Positions 46,005 through 54,852 of a DNA stretch of 64,000 nucleotides are shown here, in pieces (position 1 is the first letter of the stretch; each line of letters begins with the position of its first letter). The position numbers and the translations under genes were made by a program. Under the pieces are notes generated by a model. That model was not told where the DNA came from, did no database searches, and worked only from the letters and a program-made list of their open reading frames with translations. The stretch is from positions 248,001 through 312,000 of the forward strand of contig NZ_JAPFPY010000001.1 of the NCBI RefSeq assembly GCF_026240945.1, written 5' to 3'. The DNA comes from Mycolicibacterium sp. J2 (GTDB lineage Bacteria > Actinomycetota > Actinomycetes > Mycobacteriales > Mycobacteriaceae).

Positions 46005-48863
46005 TCAATTTTCGCCGACAGTGGGCTCCGGGAGGCGCTCGGCCAGCAGTTGCGCCAGGTGGATCCCCCGGCGATCGGTCAGATCGTCGAGTTGGGTGCG
46101 GCAGGAGAACCCGTCGGCCAGGATCGGCGTCGCATCGTCGGCCGCGCGCACGGCGGGCAGCAGCTGTTGTTCGGCCACGGCGACCGACACCTCGTAGTGG
46201 CCCTCCTCCACCCCGAAGTTCCCGGCCAGGCCGCAGCACCCCGCGAGTCTGGTCACGTCGGCGCCGGCCGCGCGCAGCAACTGCGCGTCGGCACCCCAGC
46301 CCAGCACCGAGTGGTGGTGACAGTGCGGCTGGGCGAGCACCGTCGTGCCCGCCAGCGGGGGCGGCTGCCAGCCCCGCGCCGTGAGCAGTTCGGCCAGGGT
46401 GCGGGTGGCGGCACCGACGGCGTCGGCGCGCTCGCCGCCGACGATTTCGACCGCGTCCGATCGCAGCACCGCGGTGCACGACGGTTCCATGCCCAGCACC
46501 GGCACCCCCCGCTGCACGACCGGCGCCAGGGCGGACAGGGTGCGCCCGAGGATGCGCCGCGCCGCGTCGAGCTGGCCGGTGGAGACCCAGGTCAGGCCAC
46601 AGCACTGTTGCGTGTCGGTGAGCCGGGGCCGGTACCCGGCAGCCTGCAGCACGCGGACAGTGGCGACTCCCACCTCGGGTGCGAAGTAGTTGGTGAACGT
46701 GTCGACGAACAGCAGCACGTCGTCGGTTCCCGGCGGCCCCGCCGTATCGCCACCGGAAACGTTGCGGCGGAACCACTTCCGGAATGTCTGCGGCGCGAAC
46801 GCGGGCACCGACCGGCGCGGGTCCACCCCGGCCGCCGTCAGCGCCGCCCGGCCGACACCGGGCAGCCCGATCACCGAGTTGGCCAGCCGGGGCGCCACCG
46901 CGGCCGCCTTCGCCCACCGCGGCAACCAGCCCAGGGAATAGTGCGAGGCGGGACGGATCCGGTGCCGGTAGCTCTGGTACAGCACCTCGGCCTTGTAGGC
47001 GGCCATGTCGACGCCCGTCGGGCAGTCCGACGCACAGCCCTTGCACGACAGGCAAAGGTCAAGGGCCTCATGCACTTCCGGCGCCCGCCAGCCGCCGCGC
47101 ACCTGACCGCCGTTGATCATCTCCTGCAGGACGCGGGCCCGGCCCCTGGTCGAGTCCTTCTCTTCCCGGGTGGCCGCATACGACGGGCACATCACCTCGC
47201 CGATCCCGCTGTTGTCCGCCCGGCACTTGCCCACCCCGGTGCACCGGTGCACCGCCTGGCTGAAATCGCCGCCGTCGTGCCGGTAGGCCAGCGCCAGGTT
47301 GTGCCGCAGGGCCGGGGCGGCGGGCACCCTCAGGTCGGCGTCCAGCGGGGCGGGCCGCACCACCACACCGGGATTGAGCAGATCGTCGGGGTCGAAGGTG
47401 TGTTTGACCGCGGCGAGCATGGCCAGCGCCTCCGGCGAGTACATCAGCGGCAGCAGTTCACCACGAGCCCGGCCGTCGCCGTGTTCCCCGGACAGCGACC
47501 CGCCGTAGCCGGCCACCAGGGTGGCGGCGGCGTGCACGAAATCCCGGAACACCGCGGTGCCGCCGGGGCGGTCCAGCGGCAGGTCGATGCGGATGTGCAG
47601 GCAGCCCTCTCCGAAATGGCCGTACGGCATGCCGGTCACCCCGAATTCGGCCATCAGCGTGTCGAATTCGCGCAGATAGTCCCCGAGCCGGTCGGGTGGC
47701 ACCGCCGCGTCCTCCCAGCCGGCATGTGCCGGTCGTCCCGCCGGGCTGCGGGCGGCCAGGCCGGCGCCGTCGGCCCGGATGCGCCACAGCGCGGCGGCCC
47801 GCGCCTGATCCTCGACCACCAGGGCGTCGACGGCACCGCAGCTGCGGGCCACTTCGACGGCGCGCTGCCGCGCCTCGTCGAGCGTCTCGCCCACCACTTC
47901 GACGAAAACCCAAGCCGCACCGGCGGGTAACGGCGGGACGGCACCGGCACCCTTGCGTTCGCGCACCACGTCGACGATGCGCGAATCGATGCCCTCACAC
48001 GCCGACGGTCGGTGCGCGACGATCACCGGGGCGGCGTCACCGGCCGTCGCGATATCGGGGTAACCCAGCACCACCAGCATCCGGTGGGCGGGTTCGCGCA
48101 CCAGATCCACCGTCGCCTCGGTGCACACCGCGAGGGTGCCCTCGCTGCCCACCAGCAACCGGACGACGTCGAATCCGTTCTCCGGCAACAGGTGTTCCAG
48201 CGAGTAGCCGGAGACCTGCCTGCCGAACCGGCCGAATTCGGTGCGGATGGTGGCCAGCCCGGACCGGGTCACCTCGGCCAACGCATCGCGCATCGGCGCG
48301 GCCGGGCGGTCGGCGCCGTGCCGTCCCGACACCAGCCGCAGGTCATCGCCCGCCGCGGTGAGAACCCGCATGGCGGCGACGTTGTCGGAGGTCCGACCGT
48401 AGCCCAGCGCCCGGGACCCGCAGGCGTTGTTGCCGATCATCCCGCCGATGGTGCAGCGCGACAACGACGACGGGTCCGGCCCGAACCGCAGGCCGAACGG
48501 CGCCGCCGCCCGTTGCAGCACCGCCTGCACCACACCGGGCTGCACGACGGCGGTGCGGGCATCGGGGTCGATGGCCACCACCCGGTTCATGTACCGACTG
48601 AAGTCGAGAATCACGCCGGTACCCACCGCATTGCCGGCGATCGAGGTGCCGCCGCCGCGCGCGGTGACCGGCACCCCCGACTCCCGACACACCCGCAGGA
48701 CCGCCGCCACCTCGTCATGGTCGGCGGGACAGACCACCGCGGTCGGGATGACCCGGTACAGCGACGCGTCCGAGGAGTAGGCGGCCCTGCTGGTGGCGTC
48801 CACCCGGACGTCGCCGATCCCGGCGGCCCGCAGAGCGGCATGCAGCGCTTCCACCTCGGTCAT
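46005..48863 (-). CDS. FAD-linked oxidase with C-terminal Fe-S domain (D-lactate/2-hydroxyacid dehydrogenase-like)
   Basis: A 952-residue fused protein. Residues about 30-200 form the FAD-binding_4 domain (PVTARGGGTSIAGNAVGTGV), then an FAD-oxidase C domain, then a ferredoxin part with CLSCKGCASDCPTGVD (and CTGVGKC upstream), and finally two CCG domains (QQCCGLTW, AGCCGLAGNFG). It likely oxidises a D-2-hydroxyacid and passes electrons to quinone. The start at 48863 is chosen; ATG at 48872 is three codons earlier, inside the operator. Divergent GntR regulator next door. Confidence 0.88.
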   Translation of the reverse strand: MTEVEALHAALRAAGIGDVRVDATSRAAYSSDASLYRVIPTAVVCPADHDEVAAVLRVCRESGVPVTARGGGTSIAGNAVGTGVILDFSRYMNRVVAIDPDARTAVVQPGVVQAVLQRAAAPFGLRFGPDPSSLSRCTIGGMIGNNACGSRALGYGRTSDNVAAMRVLTAAGDDLRLVSGRHGADRPAAPMRDALAEVTRSGLATIRTEFGRFGRQVSGYSLEHLLPENGFDVVRLLVGSEGTLAVCTEATVDLVREPAHRMLVVLGYPDIATAGDAAPVIVAHRPSACEGIDSRIVDVVRERKGAGAVPPLPAGAAWVFVEVVGETLDEARQRAVEVARSCGAVDALVVEDQARAAALWRIRADGAGLAARSPAGRPAHAGWEDAAVPPDRLGDYLREFDTLMAEFGVTGMPYGHFGEGCLHIRIDLPLDRPGGTAVFRDFVHAAATLVAGYGGSLSGEHGDGRARGELLPLMYSPEALAMLAAVKHTFDPDDLLNPGVVVRPAPLDADLRVPAAPALRHNLALAYRHDGGDFSQAVHRCTGVGKCRADNSGIGEVMCPSYAATREEKDSTRGRARVLQEMINGGQVRGGWRAPEVHEALDLCLSCKGCASDCPTGVDMAAYKAEVLYQSYRHRIRPASHYSLGWLPRWAKAAAVAPRLANSVIGLPGVGRAALTAAGVDPRRSVPAFAPQTFRKWFRRNVSGGDTAGPPGTDDVLLFVDTFTNYFAPEVGVATVRVLQAAGYRPRLTDTQQCCGLTWVSTGQLDAARRILGRTLSALAPVVQRGVPVLGMEPSCTAVLRSDAVEIVGGERADAVGAATRTLAELLTARGWQPPPLAGTTVLAQPHCHHHSVLGWGADAQLLRAAGADVTRLAGCCGLAGNFGVEEGHYEVSVAVAEQQLLPAVRAADDATPILADGFSCRTQLDDLTDRRGIHLAQLLAERLPEPTVGEN

Positions 48864-48868
48864 TCCTG

Positions 48869-48895
48869 GCATGCTACGGCAGTCGTAGCATGCTA
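48869..48895. promoter_or_regulatory. GntR operator between oxidase and regulator
   Basis: GCATGCTAC (48869-48877) and GTAGCATGC (48885-48893) form a perfect 9-base inverted repeat with a 7-base spacer; TAGCATGCTA (48886-48895) is a perfect palindrome. A further half-site, GCTAC, lies 17 bases before the regulator start. A bound GntR dimer would cover the start of the oxidase gene. Confidence 0.78.
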
Positions 48896-48925
48896 GGAAC
48901 CGCCCGACCTTGCTACAGTGCGGCC

Positions 48926-49666
48926 ATGGCCGGTCCAGCGCGGGAGGACGACGGGCTCGCACTGGCCCCGCTGCAGGGCACCGGCAGGCGGGCCGAGCAG
49001 GTGATGGAGGCAGTCCGCACGGCCATCGACGCCGGGGCCATGCGTCCCGGCGTCAAGTACTCGGTCTACCGCCTCGCCGACGCCCTCGCGGTATCGCGCA
49101 CCCCGGTCCGCGATGCCCTGCTCCGCCTCGAGGAAGTGGGGCTGATCCGGTTCGAGGCCAGGCAGGGCTTCCGCATCCTGCTGCCCGACCCGAAGGAGAT
49201 CGCCGACATCTTCGCCATCCGGCTGGCCCTCGAACTGCCCGCCGTCGGCCGGGCCGCCGTCGTCTGCGACGCGGCTCTGACCGCGCAACTGCGGGACCGG
49301 ATGCAGCTGCTGCGCACCGCCGCCGAGGCTGGCGACGAACGCACCTTCGCCCGGCACGACCATCTGCTGCACGACCACATCCTGGCCGCGGCCGGAAATA
49401 CCCGTGCCAGGGTCATCATCGGGTCGCTGCGCGAGTCGACCCGCCTGCTCGGTGCCACCACCGCCGACCGCGACCGCAGCCTGTTCGACATCGATGCCGA
49501 ACACCGGCCGGTGATCGCCGCCGTCACCGAGAACCGGCCGGATGCGGCGGTCGCGGCGATGCGCCACCACCTCACCTCGACCGGGCAGCTGCTGGTCGCG
49601 CAGGCCATCCGCGACCAGGATTCACCTCTGGACCCCGCCGCCGTGTGGGCCCGGGCAGTGACCTGA
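48926..49666 (+). CDS. GntR-family regulator (FadR/FCD type)
   Basis: A 246-residue regulator. The helix-turn-helix (residues about 20-85) reads VKYSVYRLADALAVSRTPVRDALLRLEEVGLI; the C-terminal FCD domain contains FAIRLALELPAVGRAAV, RHDHLLHDHILAAAGN and DIDAEHRPVIAAV, in which the His/Asp residues bind a metal in many members. It probably senses a hydroxyacid and represses the divergent oxidase through the operator at 48869-48895. Confidence 0.9.
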   Translation: MAGPAREDDGLALAPLQGTGRRAEQVMEAVRTAIDAGAMRPGVKYSVYRLADALAVSRTPVRDALLRLEEVGLIRFEARQGFRILLPDPKEIADIFAIRLALELPAVGRAAVVCDAALTAQLRDRMQLLRTAAEAGDERTFARHDHLLHDHILAAAGNTRARVIIGSLRESTRLLGATTADRDRSLFDIDAEHRPVIAAVTENRPDAAVAAMRHHLTSTGQLLVAQAIRDQDSPLDPAAVWARAVT

Positions 49667-49727
49667 CACGGGGTGCACCGCGCAGCTAATCAGGGCATTC
49701 TCCGACGTAGGAGGCTAGCGTCTGGTT

Positions 49728-50345
49728 ATGTCCGGCTACCGAGATTTCGAATTCGAGCGGAAGTTCGTCGTCGACGAACTTCCCGCCATCGCAGCATCGG
49801 ACCCCACCCCCGTCCTGATCGTGCAGGCCTACCTGTTCGCGGCGGACGGGTACGCGGTCCGGGTCCGGGTACAGGGACCCGCTGTCGCCGAACCAGATCG
49901 GGCCCCCGCCGACCTGGTGGCGGCGCTGGGCGACGAATCGATCGGCACCATGACCGCCAAGGGCCCGGCGGCCGGGGGCACCCGGTACGAAGCCGAGCGC
50001 GAGCTCGACCCGATGGTCGCGGGCCAGATCGTGCAGCGCGCCGAGCACGTGGTGGCCAAGATCCGCTATTCGGTGTGGCTGAACGAGGACGGCTGGATCC
50101 TGGACCGCTTTCTGGGCGGTAATGCCCCGCTGGTGCTGGCCGAGGTGGAACGCGGTGGGCCCGTCGTCGATCTGGTGATTCCCGACTTCTGCGTCACCGA
50201 GGTGTCCGAAGACGATCGGTTCCGCAACGAGTACCTGGCGCACCGGCCATTCGGGGCGTGGGCCGATGCCTATCGGCGCGAATTCGCCTCGCAGGGACCG
50301 ACGTTCATCGCCAACCTGGGCCAGAACCGGTTCGGAGGGTCCTGA
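49728..50345 (+). CDS. CYTH-domain (triphosphate tunnel metalloenzyme) protein
   Basis: A 205-residue protein. The EXEXK motif is FEFERKF (Glu8, Glu10, Lys12), followed by the tunnel strands with VRVRVQG, TMTAKGPAAGGTRYEAERELD and IRYSVWLNEDGWILDRF, LAEVERGG. The family cleaves or binds triphosphates and includes class IV adenylate cyclase, thiamine triphosphatase and tripolyphosphatase. It lies two bases before a small lipoprotein gene. Confidence 0.9.
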   Translation: MSGYRDFEFERKFVVDELPAIAASDPTPVLIVQAYLFAADGYAVRVRVQGPAVAEPDRAPADLVAALGDESIGTMTAKGPAAGGTRYEAERELDPMVAGQIVQRAEHVVAKIRYSVWLNEDGWILDRFLGGNAPLVLAEVERGGPVVDLVIPDFCVTEVSEDDRFRNEYLAHRPFGAWADAYRREFASQGPTFIANLGQNRFGGS

Positions 50346-50347
50346 CG

Positions 50348-50524
50348 ATGCGCGTGGTACCGATCGTGGTCTCCGCGGTGCTGTGTTCGGGCATCATGCT
50401 GGCCGGCTGCGCCCGGCAGACCTCTGGCGCCGCGGTGCCGCCGCCGGGACTGACCGAGCTGCCGCAGTCCGGCGATATCGCCTTCGCCTACGAGGGCGGC
50501 CAATGGACCTGGTGCGAGTTCTGA
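50348..50524 (+). CDS. Small lipoprotein
   Basis: A 58-residue protein. The signal peptide runs to LAGC (lipidated Cys21), and the mature part is only about 38 residues (ending EGGQWTWCEF). It starts two bases after the CYTH stop and likely belongs to that transcript. Convergent with the ABM-membrane protein. Function unknown. Confidence 0.72.
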   Translation: MRVVPIVVSAVLCSGIMLAGCARQTSGAAVPPPGLTELPQSGDIAFAYEGGQWTWCEF

Positions 50525-50528
50525 CACC

Positions 50529-51479
50529 TCAGTCCGGGTAGTCCCAGAACTGCAGCCAGGTGACGGTCGCGAACAGGGTGAGCGTCACGGCGTAGACGGC
50601 GCAGACCGCGACCGCGCCGCGGATCGTGACCGCCCGGCTTCGGCCTTCCAGGGGATCCAGCCAGCGTCGTGTTCGCGCCACCGCGAACGGCATCAGCGCC
50701 CACTGCATCAGCGACACGCTGGCCACCTGGCTCAACCACATCGCCAGCCAGGGCTCGGCGCCGACCCGGTCCAGTACCGGACCGAGGAAGCGCGCCAACA
50801 GCATCACGGTGGGGTACAGCACCATCAGCACGAGCATCGCCGTCTTCCAACTCGGCGTCATCTCGGTCTTGCCGTTCTCGATCCGCACCGTGGTACCCAG
50901 CGGGGTGGTGTGCGAGAAGGCGGAGAAATCATCGTCCAGTGCCGAGCGCAGCGTGGGCAGCGCCTCCATCCGTTGCCGGGAACTCAGCCAGCCGGACAGC
51001 AATTTCTCGGTGCGGAACCGGATCAGCGTCATCCACTCGTCGTCCGGCCCGGCGGCCGGGAACACCACCGTGCCCTCGTAACCGGAGAACCGGGCGCTGG
51101 CCGTGGTCAGATCGCCCTGCGCGGCGATGAAATCGGCTTCCCGGCCTGCGGACACCGGATGCCGGAACACTGCGACGCCGGGCGGGGTGAACTCGCCCTC
51201 CACCACGACCAGATCGGAGGAGGCGCGGTGCAGTCCCCGAGCCCGGCCGTCGCGCAGCACCGCCGCCCGCGCTGCGCCGTCCAACCAGGCGTGCAACTGG
51301 GCCTCGGTGCCGAAGGTCGCCGACACCGCCAGCTCGAGGCGCGGATCGGCGTGCACCGACACCACCGCGTCGACGAAACCGGGTGCGGTGCGGGCGGCTG
51401 CGGCCAGCTCGTCGGCCCAGGCGTCGAACTCGGCCTGATCGGGGGGTCGGTGAAAGAAAGTGACGACGATGGCACTCAT
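50529..51479 (-). CDS. Antibiotic-biosynthesis-monooxygenase-like protein with membrane tail
   Basis: A 316-residue protein. The first 215 residues appear to be two ferredoxin-like ABM modules in tandem (AIVVTFFHRPPDQAEFDAWA and VAVFRHPVSAGREADFIAAQ are the two starts); the last 100 residues hold three membrane helices (AMLVLMVLYPTVMLLARFLG, MAMWLSQVASVSLMQWALMPF-like, and AVAVCAVYAVTLTLFATV). ABM modules bind small aromatic or heme-like ligands. The membrane tail is uncommon. Seven bases after guanine deaminase. Confidence 0.8.
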   Translation of the reverse strand: MSAIVVTFFHRPPDQAEFDAWADELAAAARTAPGFVDAVVSVHADPRLELAVSATFGTEAQLHAWLDGAARAAVLRDGRARGLHRASSDLVVVEGEFTPPGVAVFRHPVSAGREADFIAAQGDLTTASARFSGYEGTVVFPAAGPDDEWMTLIRFRTEKLLSGWLSSRQRMEALPTLRSALDDDFSAFSHTTPLGTTVRIENGKTEMTPSWKTAMLVLMVLYPTVMLLARFLGPVLDRVGAEPWLAMWLSQVASVSLMQWALMPFAVARTRRWLDPLEGRSRAVTIRGAVAVCAVYAVTLTLFATVTWLQFWDYPD

Positions 51480-51486
51480 GACTTCC

Positions 51487-52887
51487 TCACGGATTCAGCT
51501 GACGGCCCTGGACGTAGACGGCGGCTACCGACGATTCCCGCAGCCCCATCAATAGCGCGAAAAGGGTTTGGTCACGCGCTAATTCGGCGTCAGTGGAACG
51601 GATGCCATTGGTCAGCCCGGCGGACAGTGCGGGTGTTCGGGCCGGGTCGACGACGACGAAGTCGGCTTCTTTGCCGTCGTCGAAGTTGCCGAACCGGTGC
51701 TCCATGTCCAACGCCCTGGCCCCGCCGAGGGTGCCGAGGAACAACAACTCGGCGGGGTGCAGCGACGTTCCGGCCTCACCCTCCTCGGAGAGGTGCACCT
51801 TGAACGCGTCGCCCAGCACCCTTGGGATGAGCCATTCGTCGCCCCCGCCGAAATCCGTTCCCGCCGAGAGGTTCACCCCCGAGGCAACGGTACGCCGCCA
51901 TGGCATGGTGCCCGACCCGAGGAACAGCTGCGAGATCGGGCAGTGCGAGATGGAGGTGCCGGTCTCGGCCATCCGGGCCAGCTCCGCATCGGTGCAGTGC
52001 ACCGCGTGCGCCAGGATGGTCCGCCGGCCCAGCAGGCCGGCCCCGCCGACGGCAGACCCCGGCAGGAACCGGCCGTCGTAGGTGTCCAGGTAGGACTTCA
52101 CCCCGTAGGTCGACTTGGTGACATCCACTTCTCCGGTGCCGGGCCGGTTGTTCTCGTTGATGTGGGTGTGCACGTATACGCCGCGATCGCGTACCGAATC
52201 ATAGAGTTCACCAAGGTTTTTCAGCGTCTCGACGGTGACAGACAAGGCGAATCTGGGCACCACGGCGACGTGCAGCAGCGCGGTGTGCACATCCCCGGTG
52301 TCGGCGGCGTGCCATCGGTCGATCTCCGCCCGGGTGAGCCGGATGGCGTCGGCCTCCGAGGTGAGCAGCGGGGCCGCCGAATCCGGGCCGACGGTCTGGA
52401 TGCCACGGCCGCTGACGATCCGCAGCCCGCGTCGTTGCGTCTCGGCGAACAACGCATCCTGTGCGTGCGGGAAGGCCGAGCCGAACACCATTGCCGCCGT
52501 GGTGCCCGCCGCGATGCGCCGGTCACAGAATTCGGCGGCCGCCGCTGCGGCGAAGACCGGGTCGGCGAACCGGGACTCGGCGGGAAAGATGCACTGGGTG
52601 AGCCACTCCAACAACTGTCCACCGCCGTAGGAGTCTCCGGCGTAGGTCTGGGGAAAGTGGATATGGGTGTCGACGAAGCCGGGCAACAGGTAGCCCGGCC
52701 GGTGGTCGTGCACCACCGCGGTGGCGTATTCGGGTGGGATATCGGTTCTGCTGCCGCAGAACGCGATCCGCCCATGGCCGTCGAGCACCAGCGCGCCGTC
52801 GGGGATCGACACCAAGGAAGCCGGCGAATCGCTGATGTCCGGGCTTCCCGCGATGTGGAAGATGTGCCCGTAGTGGATGTGGCTCAC
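51487..52887 (-). CDS. guaD: Guanine deaminase
   Basis: A 466-residue amidohydrolase that turns guanine into xanthine. PGFVDTHIHFPQ is the metal-binding HxH and the specific guanine deaminase segment; later metal and catalytic residues occur in VHTHINEN, LAHAVHCTDAEL, ISHCPISQLFLGSG and LSAGTDFGGG. GTG at 52887. Connected by close spacing to the downstream ABM-like gene. Purine salvage or catabolism. Confidence 0.93.
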   Translation of the reverse strand: MSHIHYGHIFHIAGSPDISDSPASLVSIPDGALVLDGHGRIAFCGSRTDIPPEYATAVVHDHRPGYLLPGFVDTHIHFPQTYAGDSYGGGQLLEWLTQCIFPAESRFADPVFAAAAAAEFCDRRIAAGTTAAMVFGSAFPHAQDALFAETQRRGLRIVSGRGIQTVGPDSAAPLLTSEADAIRLTRAEIDRWHAADTGDVHTALLHVAVVPRFALSVTVETLKNLGELYDSVRDRGVYVHTHINENNRPGTGEVDVTKSTYGVKSYLDTYDGRFLPGSAVGGAGLLGRRTILAHAVHCTDAELARMAETGTSISHCPISQLFLGSGTMPWRRTVASGVNLSAGTDFGGGDEWLIPRVLGDAFKVHLSEEGEAGTSLHPAELLFLGTLGGARALDMEHRFGNFDDGKEADFVVVDPARTPALSAGLTNGIRSTDAELARDQTLFALLMGLRESSVAAVYVQGRQLNP

Positions 52888-52964
52888 GGTCTCTAGGGGA
52901 ACACGGAAGCGGGCGGATTGCCGGTCAACCGGCTGAAACCGCGCCGGATGCTACGTTCTGCGCT

Positions 52965-53633
52965 ATGTCCGGGAATTTCGGCTCGACGCTGACCGAGCTC
53001 ATCCCTCTGGCCCTGGTGATCGCGCTGTCGCCGTTGACCATCATCCCGGCCGTGTTGGCCCTGCACACCGCCGCGCCGCGCCGCACCGGATTGATGTTCC
53101 TGGCCGGCTGGTTGCTCGGCACGGGGGTGCTGACCGGCATCTTCGTCGCGGTCTCCGATCTGATGGGCACGCTGGACAAACCGCCGGTGTGGGCGTCGTG
53201 GGTGCGGATCGCGGTGGGCGGGCTGCTCATCGTGTTCGGCGCCTACCGTTGGTTCACCCGCAAACAGTCCGAGCATTCCCCGGTCTGGATGCGCAAGCTG
53301 GCCGATCTCACCCCGGCTCGTGCGCTGGTGACCGCGGCGGTGCTGGCGGTGGTCAACCCCAAGGTGTTGTTCATCTGCGCCGCGGCCGGTTTGGCCATCG
53401 GTACTGCCGGACTGGGCCGGGTGCACGCCTGGATGGCGCTGATCTACTTCGTCGCGGTGGCGGCCTCGACGGTGGCGGCCCCGATCCTGGCCTACGCCGT
53501 CTCCGGCGACCGGTTGGCCCAGCCGCTGGCCAGGCTGAAAGACTGGATGGAACGCCAGCACGGCACGCTGGTCGCTGCAATCCTCGTCGTGATCGGTGTT
53601 CTGGTGCTGTACAAGGGAATTCACGGCCTGTAA
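52965..53633 (+). CDS. GAP-family (SfLAP) membrane protein
   Basis: A 222-residue protein with about six helices. LTELIPLALVIALSPLTIIPAVLALHTA and AGWLLGTGVLTGIFVAVSD match the actinobacterial GAP/Sap family; the homologue Sap acts in sulfolipid or glycopeptidolipid export in some mycobacteria. Start ATG 52965, 77 bases from divergent guaD. Probably helps move an envelope lipid. Confidence 0.87.
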   Translation: MSGNFGSTLTELIPLALVIALSPLTIIPAVLALHTAAPRRTGLMFLAGWLLGTGVLTGIFVAVSDLMGTLDKPPVWASWVRIAVGGLLIVFGAYRWFTRKQSEHSPVWMRKLADLTPARALVTAAVLAVVNPKVLFICAAAGLAIGTAGLGRVHAWMALIYFVAVAASTVAAPILAYAVSGDRLAQPLARLKDWMERQHGTLVAAILVVIGVLVLYKGIHGL

Positions 53634-53689
53634 CGGTTCCCGCGGCGCGCCGCCGCGGGAAGGCGGACTCCGAACTACACTCCTCACAC

Positions 53690-54838
53690 GTGGGACTCGA
53701 CGATCGCGACGCGCTGCACACCGTGCGCGCGGCCGTCGACGCAGAGCTCGTCGGCCGGTTCTACACCCGTTGGTTCGCCGTCGACAGCACCGCGCGCGAC
53801 CTCTTCCCGCCCGATCTGGCCCATCAGCGACACAACTTCGCCCACGCGCTGAACTGGCTGCTCACCGAGCTCATCGCCCAGCACGCCGACGAACCGGTCG
53901 CCTTTCTCGCCCAGTTGGGCCGCGACCACCGTAAGTACGGGGTGGTCGGCGCACACTACGACACCATGGGCACCGCCCTACTGGCCACCCTGCGTGCCGA
54001 GCTGCGCGACCGGTGGGACGCCCGGGTTGCCGAGGCCGCCGCGGACACCGTGGCGCTGCTGGTCGGTGTCATGCGTGGAGCCGCCGACGCCGACGGTGGC
54101 CTGCCCTACCACGACGGCACCGTCATCGAACACATCCGCGCCACCCGCGACGTCTCGATCGTCCGGTTACAGCTCGACCATCCGCTGCGCTATCACCCGG
54201 GGCAGTACGTTTCGGTGCAGGTGCCGCAATGGCCGCGGCGCTGGCGCTACCTCTCGCCGTCCATTCCCGCCGACCCGGGCGGCGCCATCGAGTTCCACAT
54301 CCGCTCGGTCAGCGGCGGCATGGTGAGCACGGCGATCCTCGGTGAGACCCGACCGGGCGACCGTTGGCGGTTGTCCAATCCGCACGGCGCCCTGCACGTC
54401 GACCGCGCCGACGGTGACGTGCTGATGGTCGCGGGCAGCACCGGTCTGGCGCCGCTGCGCACGCTGGTCATGGATCTGTGCCGGTACGGGGTGAATCCGC
54501 GGGTGCACCTGTTCTTCGGGGGTCGGTTCCCCTGCGATCTGTACGACCTGCGCACGTTGTGGGAGATCGCCTCGACCAATCCGTGGCTGTCGGTCACCCC
54601 GGTGTCCGAGTTCGCCACCGACCCGCCGTGGGCGGCCGACTATCCGGATGTGCAACCGCCGCGCGGTCTGCATGTCCGCCAGAACGGAATGCTGCCCGAT
54701 GTGGTGACCCGTTACGGCGGTTGGGGCGATCGGCAGATCCTGATCTGCGGTGGCCCCGATATGGTGACCGCGACGAAGGCGGCGCTGGTCGCCAAAGGTG
54801 CTCCGCCCGAACGTATCCAGCACGATCCGCTGCACTGA
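53690..54838 (+). CDS. Type II flavohemoglobin-like protein (Rv0385-like)
   Basis: A 382-residue protein from GTG at 53690. The globin part covers residues about 1-135 (HRHNFAHALNWLL, LGRDHRKYGVVGAHYDTMG has the heme His), then a ferredoxin-reductase-like part with FAD site YHPGQYVSVQVP and RWRYLSPSIP, and NAD site VLMVAGSTGLAPL and ILICGGPDMV. Type II proteins of this kind in M. tuberculosis were reported to use D-lactate as electron donor. Orthologue of Rv0385, next to clpB there. Confidence 0.9.
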   Translation: MGLDDRDALHTVRAAVDAELVGRFYTRWFAVDSTARDLFPPDLAHQRHNFAHALNWLLTELIAQHADEPVAFLAQLGRDHRKYGVVGAHYDTMGTALLATLRAELRDRWDARVAEAAADTVALLVGVMRGAADADGGLPYHDGTVIEHIRATRDVSIVRLQLDHPLRYHPGQYVSVQVPQWPRRWRYLSPSIPADPGGAIEFHIRSVSGGMVSTAILGETRPGDRWRLSNPHGALHVDRADGDVLMVAGSTGLAPLRTLVMDLCRYGVNPRVHLFFGGRFPCDLYDLRTLWEIASTNPWLSVTPVSEFATDPPWAADYPDVQPPRGLHVRQNGMLPDVVTRYGGWGDRQILICGGPDMVTATKAALVAKGAPPERIQHDPLH

Positions 54839-54852
54839 GAGAGGACGCACCG

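Noticed and set aside
45930..47930. Plus-strand ORF of 666 codons opposite the FAD/Fe-S oxidase
   Set aside because: Composition bias only; the minus-strand oxidase has FAD and Fe-S motifs throughout.
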